Below are positions 25,509 through 37,665 of a DNA stretch of 64,000 nucleotides, piece by piece. This stretch comes from Nectonema munidae. Lineage: Eukaryota > Nematomorpha > Nectonematoida > Nectonematidae. Each line of letters opens with the position of its first letter. The first letter of the stretch is position 1. Under the pieces are notes generated by a model, which had not been told where the DNA came from, made no database searches, and was given only the letters and a program-made list of their open reading frames with translations. Where the stretch lies: positions 434,001 to 498,000 of the forward strand of contig JAUIRK010000908.1 of the NCBI GenBank assembly GCA_030549495.1. Direction: 5' to 3'. The position numbers and the translations under genes are program-made.

Positions 25509-26530
25509 TTCAAAAATTCTACCTAAAAGTTCAAAAAATTTAACTTTGAAATTGCAGTTTTATTTCATAAAAACTATATGATTGGTTGAAATGTTTATGT
25601 AATATATAATAATAATAATAATAATAATATTAATACTACTACTAATACTACTTTTTGAAAATTTTTACTTGTTTGATTTGCAGAAAGAATTAAACTGTTT
25701 TTCAATATTTCTTTTTCATGATATATATATCATTAGAAAGCTTATCGTTTGCTACATACTCTAGAATAATTTATTTTTGCAAAAGTTTTAAAAAATTTTA
25801 ATAAATGGACTTTACTTCGAAAAATTTGGTCTAAATTTTTGAAAAAATTACGGACCACCTTTTTATTGAAGCATAATGTGAAGATTTTTAAAAAAAAATT
25901 GACAGAAAATGGTATCATTGGAAAGGTATACTCTTTGTGGTTAACATAGGCTAGGTTATACAAATAAATATATTTTCATTTTTCCAAAATCTGCTTTTAT
26001 GTGACGTCAGTCAAGTTTTATCTAGTTTCAAAAAATACCAATAATAATTAACGTTCTTAATTTATATAATATTTTTTCAATATTTTATATTCACAAAGGT
26101 AAAATATGATTTTTTACATTTTAAAATTTCATAGTTAAAGAAAACTATCGAAAATTAATATATATTTTTTACTTTTTATGGGTCAGTAGTATAGGTCAGT
26201 ATAATGTTTTTCTAATAAATTTTAAATTATTTTTCAAGTTAAAAATGTCGATTAAATGTACGAGTTTTGTTGGATAATCGTAGTCTACTTTTATTTAGTT
26301 TAGATACAACCTTTCTCATTTTTAACGAAGGGCATTCGTTATATTTATACCGACAGTGTGCGAAGAATAAATCACATTATTGATTGATTTTAGAGCATAA
26401 TTATGAGAAGAAAGATTAACACATGTTGCATTACGCGTTTGTGAGCGCAGTGAATTCTTATCTCACATACGCTTCACCACATCTTTAGCACGCGTGTGTG
26501 GTTTATTGTCGATTGAATGTACGAGTTTTG
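25509..26530 (+). repeat. Repeat block X, left copy
   Basis: Nearly identical to 49782-50560 plus 50900-51180 in the same orientation. It includes an AAT microsatellite (25606-25640), GTATACTCTTTGTGG, GGATAATCGTAGTC and GCACGCGTGTGTGG. The left boundary is sharp: similarity begins at TTCAAAAATTCTACC in both copies and is absent before. Thus X is part of a mobile or segmentally duplicated unit. No protein-coding signal was found in X itself. Confidence 0.85.
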
Positions 26531-26879
26531 AACAAAAAAAAAAATTTTTTTGTTCCCAGCTTTTAGTCATTATTATTTTACTCTACAATATTATTTGATT
26601 ATAAAAAGATAAATACATCGAAAAAAAGTTTGATTTTGTGTAAATTATTGGCAGTTTGATGAATATTACGTTCTATTTTTTTTTAATGGTACCTAATAGC
26701 GTTTTTCTAATAGTAAAAAAGATCCTAGCATAATTTCTATTTTAAAGGTATTTGAGATTTTATATAAACTGTTTTATTAATACATGTGATAAAATTTTTA
26801 GCATTTTCATTACTTGTTTAGTTAATTCTTTTTTTTTATTTAGAAAATAACATAAAAATTTAATTTTTGTTTCATTTCA

Positions 26880-27533
26880 ATGAATACAAGAACTTGCAAG
26901 CATAAACCCGATTTGTTTTGTTTTATATGTGGTGAATTTATAGCAATAAGAGCTAAAAAATTTAACATGAAATCTTCCTTGAAAGTTTGCGAAGCCTACT
27001 ATAAATACTTTGGTGTTCATGTAGCAGATCAGAATAAAGAATGGGCTCCTCATTTTTGTTGTCAAAATTGCAAGAAAACTCTTGAAGGTTGGCTTCGTGG
27101 CGAAAAAAGAAGCATGAAATTCTCTTTTCCTCGTGTATGGTTCGAACCTACAGATCATTTGACAAACTGTTTTTCTGCTTGGTAGATGTGAGTAAAAAAC
27201 GAAAGGGAAAAAATGCACCAAAAATAGAGTACCCTGACATTCCATCATCACGAGCTTCCACACTGCTCTCAATATCCTGTACCATTATTGAGTACAACTC
27301 ATGAAGATAATATTGACAATAACAGCAAAGAATCAACGAGTTCAGAAAACGAAGACTTTATATCTGATGAGACTGATAAAACGCCTCATTTTCTAAATCA
27401 GCCAGAAATAAATGACTTGATAAGAGACATGTATCTTACTAAAACCAGTTCAGAAATATTTCTTTCAAGAATGAAGCAATGGAATTTAGTCCAAAAAGAA
27501 GTTCAAGAAGTACAGTTAAAATTTGTCGAATAA
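26880..27533 (+). pseudogene. N-terminal part of an uncharacterised invertebrate repeat-family protein (FCFICGEF type)
   Basis: The ATG at 26880 opens a 101-codon frame with CKHKPDLFCFICGEF, then WAPHFCCQNCKKTLEGWLRG and a WFEPTDHLTNCFSA block. Two CxxC pairs suggest zinc binding. The frame then shifts: CLVDVSKKRKGKNAPKIEYP continues in 27155-27304, and a third frame (27288-27533) carries HFLNQPEINDLIRDM and a SRMKQWNLVQ block. From memory, this order recurs in many insect, cnidarian and crustacean hypothetical proteins whose longer C-terminal half is missing here. The copy has two frame breaks and is probably dead. Function unknown; its multicopy nature suggests a transposon origin. Its stop lies inside the palindrome that follows. 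Confidence 0.65.
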
Positions 27534-27758
27534 TCAAAGAATCGAAAAATGTTCAAATCAAAAAATATTTATTCTTTTTAAATATATCGTTGGCTCCCCT
27601 TATTTTTAAAATTGAAAGATAAACATAGTCTTTAATAATTAATTTTTATCAAATTATGCACATACGAAACTAAAAGTAAGGGGAGCCAACGATATATTTA
27701 ATAAGAATAAATATTTTTTGATTTTAACATTTTTCGATTCTTTGATTATTCGACAAAT
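27521..27758. repeat. Long palindrome (82-bp arms, ~75-bp loop)
   Basis: Arm 27521-27601 (ATTTGTCGAATAATCAAAGA... to GGCTCCCCTT) is the near-perfect reverse complement of 27677-27758 (AAGGGGAGCCAACG... to TTCGACAAAT). The right arm is the beginning of repeat block Y; the left arm is an inverted piece of the same block abutting the gene fragment. It can form a strong hairpin. Confidence 0.9.
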
Positions 27759-28347
27759 ATAATATTTAAAATCGTGCAAATTGCAAAGTATAGGTAATAA
27801 CTTTTGTAACATCGTATGAGGTAGCAAAATATGAACAGAAAGTTTGATATTTTTTGATTTTTTAAAGAATATTTTTCGATTCTTTGATTACAGAATTTTA
27901 TTTTGATTATTTGATAAAATATATTATTTAATATCGTGAAAAAAATTAATAACTTATCTAACATCCTCTCTCCGAATGAGGTATATCAAATCTTACATCT
28001 AGCAAAATATGAACTGATAGGTTGGAGATGAATTATTATCGCGGTATACAGGTTGGAGATGAACCATCGTAGTATACAGGTATAATGTATATAGGTAATA
28101 ACTTATGTAGCATGGTCTCCCCGAATGAGGTATATCAAATCTTACATCTAGCAGAATGTGAACAGAAAGTTGAACATTGTCTCCCTAGTTATTTGTACAT
28201 GGAATAGAAACCATTGTAGTATACAGGTTGAAGATGAATCATCGTAGTATACAGGTTGGAGATGAATCATTGTAGTATATAGTTTGGAGATGAATCATCG
28301 TAGAATACAGGTTGGAGAAGAATCATCGTAATATACGGGTTGGAGAT
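27677..28347 (+). repeat. Repeat block Y, left copy, ending in a 28-bp minisatellite
   Basis: Matches the reverse complement of 57359-58085 closely. Its first part contains GCAAAGTATAGGTAATAACTT and repeated TCGATTCTTTGATTA. Its last 300 bases are copies of GGTTGGAGATGAATCATCGTAGTATACA, a ~28-bp unit. The outer end GGGTTGGAGATA is shared by both copies, after which they diverge. Confidence 0.85.
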
Positions 28348-30755
28348 ATTTATATATACATATTCTTTCATAATACAAATAAGAAAGTTATTTGTATTTA
28401 TGATTTTATTCCTACATTTGAGAAATGTACAACTAAACCATACTCTTTTTGGTTAACTAGCAAACCTATCTAACTAAAAGAACTTACTTTTTCTTTAATG
28501 AATTCATTATTCTTGCATATTATTAAGGTTAAAACTGCCATTCACAAAACGATAAAATTTACGAAATTATAGAAAGCACGTGTTAACCAAAACCGCTAAA
28601 TATGATCCATTAAATTTATTCTTTCTAAGATTGATTTCTGTATTAAATTTCAATTTTCCTAATGATACTAAGAGATTATATACTTTGAAGTTTTTAAGAA
28701 TAGAATTCCAGTTAATATTCTAAATTTTCATTGAAACCCGTAACTGAAATGATCTTTCTATATTTCAGAGGAAGAGTAATCAAGCAACCGCTCATTCCAG
28801 GGGCGAAAATATTAACTCTGTCAATAAACGTTAAGGTATGTTAATTATAACTTTTTTACTTTATTATTAAACATAAAAGACATTATTAAGTACAAGATAT
28901 ACCAGCTATCTGACTTTGGATCGTCAAGGAATAAGCTCCCAGAAAACACAAAATAAAAAATTTTGTATCAGAAAAGTAGGTCTAAAAAATAGGCTCAAGC
29001 TGCTGTACTTGCACCTTAGAAACGGTAATGGTTTTCTTTCCATTATGTTCATAGTTTATTAAATATAAAATTAATAACAAGCATTCATTGATAAAAATGA
29101 ATTATTTATTTATTTATATAAGAGAAGATAATTTATGATCATAATGAGCACGGTCTTCCAAAACCTCTTTAAAAGCTAAAAGCTACAAGTATGTCTTATC
29201 AGTTTAACTCTCATTCAAATACAATAGCAGAGTTAATAACAAATTTTCAAATTTCCGCTAGATACATGAGAGTCAACTGAAAGATACATTTTTATGAGAA
29301 CGAGCTTTTGTATTTTTTTCATGAAAATCCTTCAATCTTCTTTGTGAAATCTTTAAGCAATTATACACATGATAGCGAAAAATACGGAAGGAAAAAGCTT
29401 TGCCAAAACTCTATTTATATTTCAGGCACCATGGTACTTATATTCATAAAATGGAAAAAATAGGCTTTAAATGAAATTTAAAGACGCTTGTGTTGATCTT
29501 GGTAGGGGGTGACCGAAAAGGGAGAACGTGGGAGAGAGAATGGGAAGTATCTGAGAAATACTTCATGAACACTGTCAGGAGAAGTGAATAATAAACAGAT
29601 GTTCTTAACTTATTTTTATATTTTTTGTTCTTGCACATTTCGCCTTTACATATCTTATATTCTCACATGCACACGCGCATGCTTCTTTCACACCATCCTC
29701 TTTATGCCGCCATTCATACCATACTTCAAGAAAAAACACAAAATCGTGAAGTTAGAGAAGTATAAATCACAAAAGTTGAACAGCAAAAGCTAAGAAGAAA
29801 TGGATTGTGGATGGGAAGGACAGAGAATTGCTAGGAAATAAACAGACTTTAGGTTATACAGTTTTCTCTTAAAGTTTCAAAAAATTTAAAAAAACTCTAG
29901 AAAAATTACTCTTAAATTAAGAGCTTAACCGCAGACGTTAAAATTTTAATGTATCAAGCAAGGCTTTCTTTCTAATAACGTAGGCGTAGATAAAAAATCG
30001 TTTTAAAAATTTAGAACTAAATATAAATAAAACAAACTGATTTTTGAGTTTTTGCCTTTTAAGCTGTTATTTTAAAAGTGATTTTTCTATAGTTTTTTTT
30101 TAATTTTTTGAAACTTTAAGAGGACCTGTCAAGCGTGCTATGATAGCATTAAATTGAAATTATATGAAAGAATGTGTATCTACTAACGGGTACAATTCCA
30201 CTTTCAAATGATATTATTGGTAGAGAGGATGAAATGTCTCATTTTGTTGATAGAGCACAGTTCATAGCCATGCTATCCTTCTGGTCTGTTAGATTCGTCT
30301 ATGAAAATGATATAATTAAAGTAATTAAAATTTTAGCTGAAACCAATCAGTGAAGTATTGCTGTATTTTAATGAAAATATTCTATTGACTAATTTGATCA
30401 ATGTTGCATCAGATACAATTTTTTCTTCCTCATTGATGTATTTTCTTGTATATTTTGACGTTTAATAATAACAAAATTATAGGTCATTATCAGCCGCCAC
30501 TTTGATATTGAGTCATTTTAAAAATTCATAATTTTGACCTTCTTTTAACAGGTATCAGTGCAGTTTGATAATAATCTGAGCTGATTCTCTAAAACCATTG
30601 GTATTTTTGAATTCAAAATAACCACATCACTTCAATTAAGCCAAAATAATAATAGATGACAACAGAAAAACTAGTGAGAAATAATTTTTTCTAAAAAAAA
30701 GTTTGATTTTTACCAAATCAATTCACACTTTTCCTCAAATTTAAACTGTTATGTT
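28348..30755. other. AT-rich DNA with one dispersed repeat, no gene
   Basis: Holds copy 2 of the dispersed repeat seen at 6665 (29380-29515). No other coding or structural signal was found. Confidence 0.5.
29380..29515 (+). repeat. Dispersed repeat, copy 2
   Basis: Same core as 6665-6795: GGAAGGAAAAAGCTTTGCCA, TTTATATTTCAGGCACCATGG and TTGATCTTGGTAGGGGGTGAC. Confidence 0.55.
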
Positions 30756-30759
30756 CAAA

Positions 30760-32145
30760 AAGAAGTACAGAAATGAAATAAGCATGGTCGATATTGTAAT
30801 AAAAAATAATTTAAATTTGAAAAATATTTTTAGTCAGAACTTTATCCTAAATCAAAATTTTGATGGATGAATATCAATCACAAACCTACAAACTTGTTTT
30901 TTCGAAATGTCAAACTTTATAGATAGACATTCTTACACCCTAATTGCTAAAAAAATTCAGTACTACATTAACTAATTTTGTTAGCAGTTCTGCACATTTT
31001 TTCACACTACTGGTCAAAACTGAACCAAGAAATAGTAACAGCATCATGATCAATTTACTATAGAAAAAATATTTTACGCAAAATGTGAGTGAAAGTTTTT
31101 GAAGAAAATTTTATGGCGATACCTAAACTGAGTCAAGGAATGAAAGCAGGATGACCGATTTGGAATAAAACATATATTTTATTTAAAATTTAAATGGATA
31201 TTTTTAGTGATTATTTTCAGACGTAAACCGCAAATTTGAATGACACATTGAGATATTTTCAAACTTAATTGCGAAAACTAAGACCAGAAATTAAACGAGC
31301 ATGGTAGATTGATATACAAAATGATATTTTATTTGGAAATCTAAAACAATTTTTTGGAGACAATTTTCGAATGCAAACCTCAAATTTGAATAACACTTTA
31401 ACACATTTTCGAACCCTAATTACAATTACTGAGTCCAGAAATGAAACCAGAATTGTCGATTTGTAATAAAAATTTATATTTTATTCAAAATTAGAATGGG
31501 TGTTTTTGAAGACAATTTTTAGACGTAAACCCTAAAATTTAGTGACACATTGAGATATTTTGACACCCTAATTGCGAAACTGACTCCAGAAATGAAATCT
31601 TTATGGTTGATTTAGTATGGATAAGTATATTTTGTTTACAATTTATGTAAACTCTACTTAGAGAAAATTTTCAGATATAAACCACAAAATTGATTGACAC
31701 TTTCAGAAAATTTTTACTAACCACAAAAACTGATTACGAAAATGAAATTAGCATGATTGATTTAGTATAAATATAATATTTTATTTAAAATTTAAATAAT
31801 ATTCTCGGACACAATTTTGAGGCGTAAACCGCAAATTTGATGGACAGTTTCAGATATTTTCACCCCTTAATTGCAAAAACTGAGTCGAGAAATAGAATCA
31901 GCATAATCAATTGGCTGTAAAAAAGTCATTTTATTTAGAATTTGAATGAATGTTTTCATAAGTAATTTTATCATCAATCAAAATTTTGTTTGACACTTGT
32001 CAAGTGAAATGATGGTCATCTAACTACCATGAAAATGGTATCAAAAGATGCAGCTAACGTAGGAAAAGTCACGAAGTTTGAAGGAGTCCATTTTGTATAA
32101 TAGAAGTTTTAGTTTAAGGCGGCTAAAATGCCCCACCCACCTTCA
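30760..32145 (+). repeat. Tandem repeat B array plus conserved tail
   Basis: Six to eight units, spaced 148-153 bp by the anchors near 31228, 31376, 31526, 31679 and 31828 (AAACCGCAAATTTGA-like). Each unit also has GAAA.GAAA.CAGCAT and TATTTTATTT. The array is followed by a tail: ATCAATCAAAATTTTG, then CATGAAAATGGTATCAAAAG and ATGCAGCTA. The tail recurs at 62690-63030 after another B array, so array and tail move together. No coding capacity. Confidence 0.85.
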
Positions 32146-32149
32146 GTGA

Positions 32150-33855
32150 TGATGTTACAAATAAACCTTTCCAAATAATATTTTATCTTTTCCAAATAAT
32201 TTTTTAAATCTCATTTTACAAGCATTTTTATTTAGAAAAACAGAAAAGAAATAGATTATAGACAATTCACTGGTTTTTCATTTAAAACCGCGATATAAAG
32301 AGGATGAAGATAACTCATAATTTCATGTGCATCTAGTTCTGCTGTGTTTACATTGATATACACTTTTTGTGGTGATTTTTTTTTAATTTTTAAATAAATC
32401 AATTTCTATATTTATAGCAGTGCTCCTCACACAAAACCCTCCTTGTAATTATTGTTTTAAATTCAATATAGTTTTCTAGACTTTTGAGATGATTTAGTAG
32501 AATTCACCACAACTAAACAATCTGATCGATACTTATTTTTTGTCCTTGTTTTATCGATTTCAAAAATATTTAATTTTTGTTTAACTTTGAGAAAAATAAA
32601 CAATATTCTGGAAACTTGACTTTAGTGTTGTATAAACTGTTAGATTTCAAACTACTTGTAGGTCACTTGAGTCATTTGAGAGATGACTTGTAGGTCCTAT
32701 CGGCACATTGTATTTTGTGATTAATACTAATAAAGCAATTTAGCGACTCTAGGCAGAGTCTTCCCCTCTCTCTATAGATAGAGAGAGAAATCACATAATC
32801 ATCTGACTATGAGATCAGTTTAGTGTTTTGAACAACTGAAAGATATAGACAAAAAAAGTGCGTTTCATCATTTCTCGTCAAATTCTCTTTAAATTTGCTC
32901 CAGTCTCATTTTATCTCTTCCTTCCAGATTCCTGCATACCGTTTCTTCGTGTTTAGTTTGAGTTTTCAGCTAAGAAGGTAACGATTTGCTGATTCTACTT
33001 TGTAAGAGTGTTAGTTGATTTTAATTATTGGGAATTTTTAGTGATTTTAGTGTTATTTATTGGTTATTAGTTTAGTGATTTTAAAGTTAGTTATACGTTA
33101 TTTTTCACTAAGACTGCATTCTTTAATATGAGATGGCTCATTATTTCTGAGAACTTGAAAAGACTATATTTTTTAATTTGTTACTTGAGAGTGTTTTCTT
33201 GTCAACTTTTATTTAAAAGAAGTAGAGCAATACTTCGACATCTTTAGTATTACTTATGCTGCTGTAATCATTATTCATGAATATTAGTTATACTTTTTAT
33301 CCTCATTATTCAATAAAATATGAATCACAGACAGAAATTTATTTATTTATTTTTTTGTAAATTGTTCTTTTCCTCTTTTCCGACTTCCGAGCAAGCGTGA
33401 ATGAAAATTGAATGTGAATTATAATATTATTATATGTTCAATGTATTATTATATTTATTAATATTATTATTAATTTTATATGAATAATGAATGTAAGTTA
33501 TTATTCCGACAAGGGTTCTTAACGTTCGATCTCCAATCTAACACACAGCAGAATAACATTATTAAATTTCCCTGTTCTTATTCTTTTTTCTGAAGCAACT
33601 CTTGAAGTTTATAAATGGACCTCAAAAGTTTTTACTCTGCTCCATAAATTTAATTTAAAAAAAAGTCCCTAATTTGACAAGTTTTTTTAGTTTGAAGCGT
33701 TAGATATGAATAATATACTAAAAACAGAAATTTTAATTAGGAAAAATCTTTTGTTGATATCTCGTTTTCTTATTATATAAATGCATGCCTTCGAAAAAAT
33801 TGAGTCATAAAAAAGTCTTGCTTTCAAAAATGTAAAAACATTTAAAGTATCATTT
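32150..33855. other. AT-rich DNA, no gene seen
   Basis: No coding signal or clear repeat boundary. A small TCTCTCTATAGATAGAGAGA palindrome sits at about 32767-32788. Confidence 0.5.
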
Positions 33856-33859
33856 TATT

Positions 33860-34790
33860 ATTTTTTTCACTGCCTGTTCTCAAACTGGCGCCCATTTTGA
33901 TCCAGACATGGCTTACAACGCCAAGCGATGGAATCACACACAACATGAAATATTCCTTCAGGTATCTGAGCGCATTCATGTTCAATGGCTTCTCTCAATT
34001 CAGTGAATGTTGCCGGTTTTGTAGCGCAAACTTTATCTTTTAGGTATCCCCATAAGAAAAAATGTAGTGGTGTGAGGTCTGGTGAACGGGGAGGATATTC
34101 AACAAAACCCCCTTCCTCCAATCCACCTGTTTGGCAAGAGTTCATCAAGGAAGGACCTAACATCACGATGGTAATGTGGAGGAGCCCCATCTTGCTGAAA
34201 ATAAAACTCTTTATCTTCAAAATTTTCTCTAATGCTTGGCATAACAGATTGTTGCAGCAAATTTAAGTAAATGAGACCGCTTACAGTTGTGTCAAAAACG
34301 AACGGTCCAATTAATCCTTTTGATGATAAAGCGCACCACAATGTAACTCCCGGTAAATTGACATGACGCTCAACAAAAACATGTGGATTTTTAAGTCCCA
34401 ATTAGGAAGCAATGATAGCTCTTTCTATCTGGACACTTTTGTCTTCTGGATACTATTATCCGGTTACCGTCTATAACTCCAAACAGTCTTCTTTGAAAAA
34501 TCAGCATTTCTTACACATTCTTCTAAATACCATTCGCGATACTGTACTCTTCGGTCTGGATCATCGTCATTAAGAGCATGAACTAATCTTGGAATATAAC
34601 TTTTCCAATGATAACGTTGCATAATGCGATGGACAGATGATTTTGAAATGCCAAACTCACAACAAGCTTGTCGTTCAAAAGTTCAGCTGTCTTTTGAACA
34701 GTTCCATCAGGTACAAACTTATCTCTAATTCGAGTTCTTATTGGTGAAAGTTTTGTGCTCAAACTTAAGGAAATTTATATCATGATCATG
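33860..34790 (-). pseudogene. Tc1/mariner-family transposase, broken
   Basis: On the minus strand from about 34780 come SPIRTRIRDKFVPDGTVQ, then an HTH-like ISK-type piece and a DDDPDR-like region. Next is [20 protein letters not shown], then [20 protein letters not shown] holding the second catalytic Asp. After it come PPRSPDLTPLHFFLWGYLKD with the third catalytic residue and the C-terminal helices to 33867. The pieces fall in at least three frames, so the gene is dead. All parts of a typical ~340-residue transposase are represented. The QQDGAPPHY and RSPDLTPL pairing is widespread among arthropod mariner-like elements. Terminal repeats were not identified. Confidence 0.8.
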
Positions 34791-34799
34791 ATTATAATT

Positions 34800-35425
34800 G
34801 TTTATTTTGTATACGAAAATCTTGCTTTTCAATTCACTTATATTATATTTATGTTACACTTAGAATGACTTATTTCTTCCAAAACTTTTGAAAAAAACCA
34901 TTTTTGTTTAATATGACGTTGCTAGTATGATGAATTATTCAACTTAATAAGTGAACTTGTAGTTTCAATTTTCGAATATTAAATTTGAATTTACCCTTAA
35001 TTAATCTAACAGGAAATATTTACCATGTCTGTGCTTTGATTCTAAAAAATTTCAAATTAAATTACTCTCGTTTTAACTTTCATAGACGTTTCCAATTTTA
35101 TTTATTTTTTATTTTCTACCTTCGCAAGACGGAACGGGAGTTTTGCGTCAAAGCGAAACTTTGAAGTAAAAATACGTCGACTATTATTATATATCTAACC
35201 TACGTAAAAATTAGCATGTAAATTTTCATAATTTATAATATTTTTCAAAAGTGTTAAATTTAATAGTGAATGATGGAAAAATTGTCCTTGATTGCCATTT
35301 TTTTGAAAATTAACGCCATCTTGTTCGAAAAAAATATTTAATAAGCAATGTAAAATAGCGAAAACAAATGCCAAAAAATAAAACATACGATTTTCATGAG
35401 ATACATTGTGAAATTAAATAGATAA
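34800..35425. other. AT-rich DNA, no gene seen
   Basis: No supported features. Confidence 0.45.
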
Positions 35426-35660
35426 AAATTAGATTGCACAATTTTGACTTATGTACTTTGTGTGTGTTTTACATATGGGTCTTTTGCATGTTTCACACGT
35501 TCTGGTGCCTCTCTTTCTTGGTCTACAAGTAGACACATAACAATAACCACGGGAAGTTGATGAAGATTCAGACAAAACTTTTTCTTATAAAGTACTTTCT
35601 CCCACTTTTTTGGGTTGACGGAAATTTTTTTGAGGCTTTGCTTTTAAGGATTACCCAACT
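35425..35660 (-). pseudogene. piggyBac C-terminal Cys-rich domain fragment
   Basis: The minus strand (about 35580-35430) reads STSRGYCYVSTCRPRKRG followed by CETCKRPICKTHT, the CxxxxC ... CxxC ... CxxH pattern of the zinc-binding tail of piggyBac transposases. Upstream pieces around 35600-35650 (PKKWEKV) precede it. The catalytic domain is absent. The sequence is clearly different from the zinc tail of the piggyBac at 19.7 kb, so this is another lineage. Confidence 0.6.
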
Positions 35661-35699
35661 GTTATACGTTGAGATGTCTAAATATTTGCAGAAGAAAAG

Positions 35700-36530
35700 A
35701 AAAGGCCAGAATAAATACTCTTAGTGTTTAAAATATATCATCATGAGAAGATTGCATTATGAAATTTATATAAATAATAACGAGACAATATTGTGATTTT
35801 TTCATTATTATTTTTTTATCAATTTGTCTCCTGAAGAATATTCAAAAAATAATAACAAAAAACATTTTAAAAACCCTAACCCTTAACAAGTCCAATATTT
35901 TATGCCATTATGATTAAATTATTATTTACACACGTTTACTTTTACTTCTTTTACTACAATTTGTGCCTTTTCTAAATATAGTTAATGAAATATTTGTTAA
36001 GTGAAATTCAAAATGGAAAACCAGACATCTTATTATTTTTTCAAGTTGCATGAAAATATCATTGTTAGGAGTAGTAAATTGGAAATGCTCTCATGACTTA
36101 TTTCTTTCTTATAATTAAATAAATTTGATGCATATACAAAAAACTAAAAACAGAATTATGAGAAAATTTTATCGATGTTTTTGCAATTTTTTAGGATAAA
36201 AAATTTTTTTTTTTATTTGAATTTAGCTGACCCTCTATAATAATTTTTTAAAATAGTGGCTCTGAAATGCACCCATCCAAAAAAATTGGGCAATGTAAAA
36301 AATCTCGCCCCCCTCTCCCAATAATTTAGGGGATTTGCGCCTCTGTTCTTACTGTAACACAAAAACTCGAATGTTGAAATTTTTTGTTTAACTTAAATGA
36401 TTAATTTTGATGATTGTAAGTTTAGTTTTACGAGATAGATTCTTAACTTCCCTTCCTCAAAGAGTTTTTTTATATAATTCGTTTTTATTTTTTTTTAGAA
36501 AGCTAATGTTTTATTGTCAATTTTGTACTT
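35700..36530. other. AT-rich DNA, no gene seen
   Basis: No coding signal; long T runs only. Confidence 0.45.
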
Positions 36531-36539
36531 TTTTTTGAT

Positions 36540-37665
36540 CGAAACGCGATGATTTAATATCTCATATATTGTTGCGGCACAAATCAGAAATCGATTTCTC
36601 TGTAACCTGTTGTAAGAATCAATGGAGACTTTTTGATACATTTCGTGCTTTCCAAAAACATTGTCCATGAAAACACTTTTTGCCAGCAGAGTTTGACCGA
36701 AGTTTTAATAAAGAAGTTTTAAGAAGTTTCTACTTCTATGAGCACAGTCTGTTCTTACAGGACTTCCAACAAAAGACTCATTGAGGGTTACTACATATAG
36801 TGAACCTGAAATCTAAACTTAATTTAAGTCAAAAAGCTGTTGATGAAATAATTATGTCAACGAAAGTATTGTTTAAAGAAAATTTTCATAATTAAAAAAA
36901 GCTGAATTCAGTATATCCTGAGATGTCTTTGAGTCAAGAAACTGATGACAAAAGTCTATTTGAAGCTTTAGAGACAGCTTCTTTGCAAGAAAAGTTTTTC
37001 GAACATAATTTTGGATATATTAAACCAGTTGCTATCAAAATTGGTAATATCATGAAACATATGAAACAAAAAATCGCCTGTAGTTAATTTCGAACCGATG
37101 TATATGATTATTATATTCCTTTTTTACAACAGTTAGAAATACTACTGCCAATTCTTATAGTTGTAAAGTCGATTAGAAAGCAAAAAATACATAATATTTA
37201 CATGATAAGATTCTTTTTTGATTCGAGTTTCATGGATCAATAGAAGACCATCCTGACTCTTTAGCTTTTGCGATTTATTTTGACGATTTTGAATTAGTTA
37301 AATCCCATCGGATCACATAAAAACACAAAATGTCCATGTTCTATTGGGCTTTATTAAAGTTTGTCTGAGTTTAGCTTCAAACTGCATTCAACTCAACTAC
37401 TTGCAATCATAAGCAGCTATATGAAAAAGTTTGGCTAGAAAAAACTTCTAGCAGATTTTATTGAAAGTATTCAAAATTTGTATTCAGGTGTTGAAATAAA
37501 AGTTGGTGATATGATGAAGACTGTGCATGGTGTTCTTCACTGTGTTATTGCTGATACTCTAGCTTCTCAAATGCTAGGAGGTTTTAAAGAATGTGTAGCA
37601 TTTGCAGAGAAGTCATGCAGAACGTGTGAAGTTACGCATGCTTTTAGCTTTATTTTTTCCTAAAA
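36540..37665 (+). pseudogene. Uncharacterised invertebrate multicopy protein family, relict 1 (DTLASQMLGGFKE type)
   Basis: Plus-strand pieces in several frames keep a recognisable order: LRHKSEIDFSVTC, FQKHC near 36570-36665, then NFGYIKPVAIKIGN, DVYDYYIPFLQQLEILL, a LNPIGSHKNTK-like piece, and finally 37478-37663. The last piece contains VGDMMKTVHGVLHCVIADTLA and LGGFKECVAFAEKSCRTCEVTHA. From memory, this pattern (nutrient-like 'DTLASQ.LGGFKEGVG.A...CR.C') recurs in hypothetical proteins of fish and invertebrates that appear in many copies. No catalytic domain was assigned. Many frame breaks make this copy a fossil. Confidence 0.5.

Noticed and set aside
33985-34266. 93-codon plus-strand frame
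   Set aside because: Complement of the mariner transposase catalytic region.
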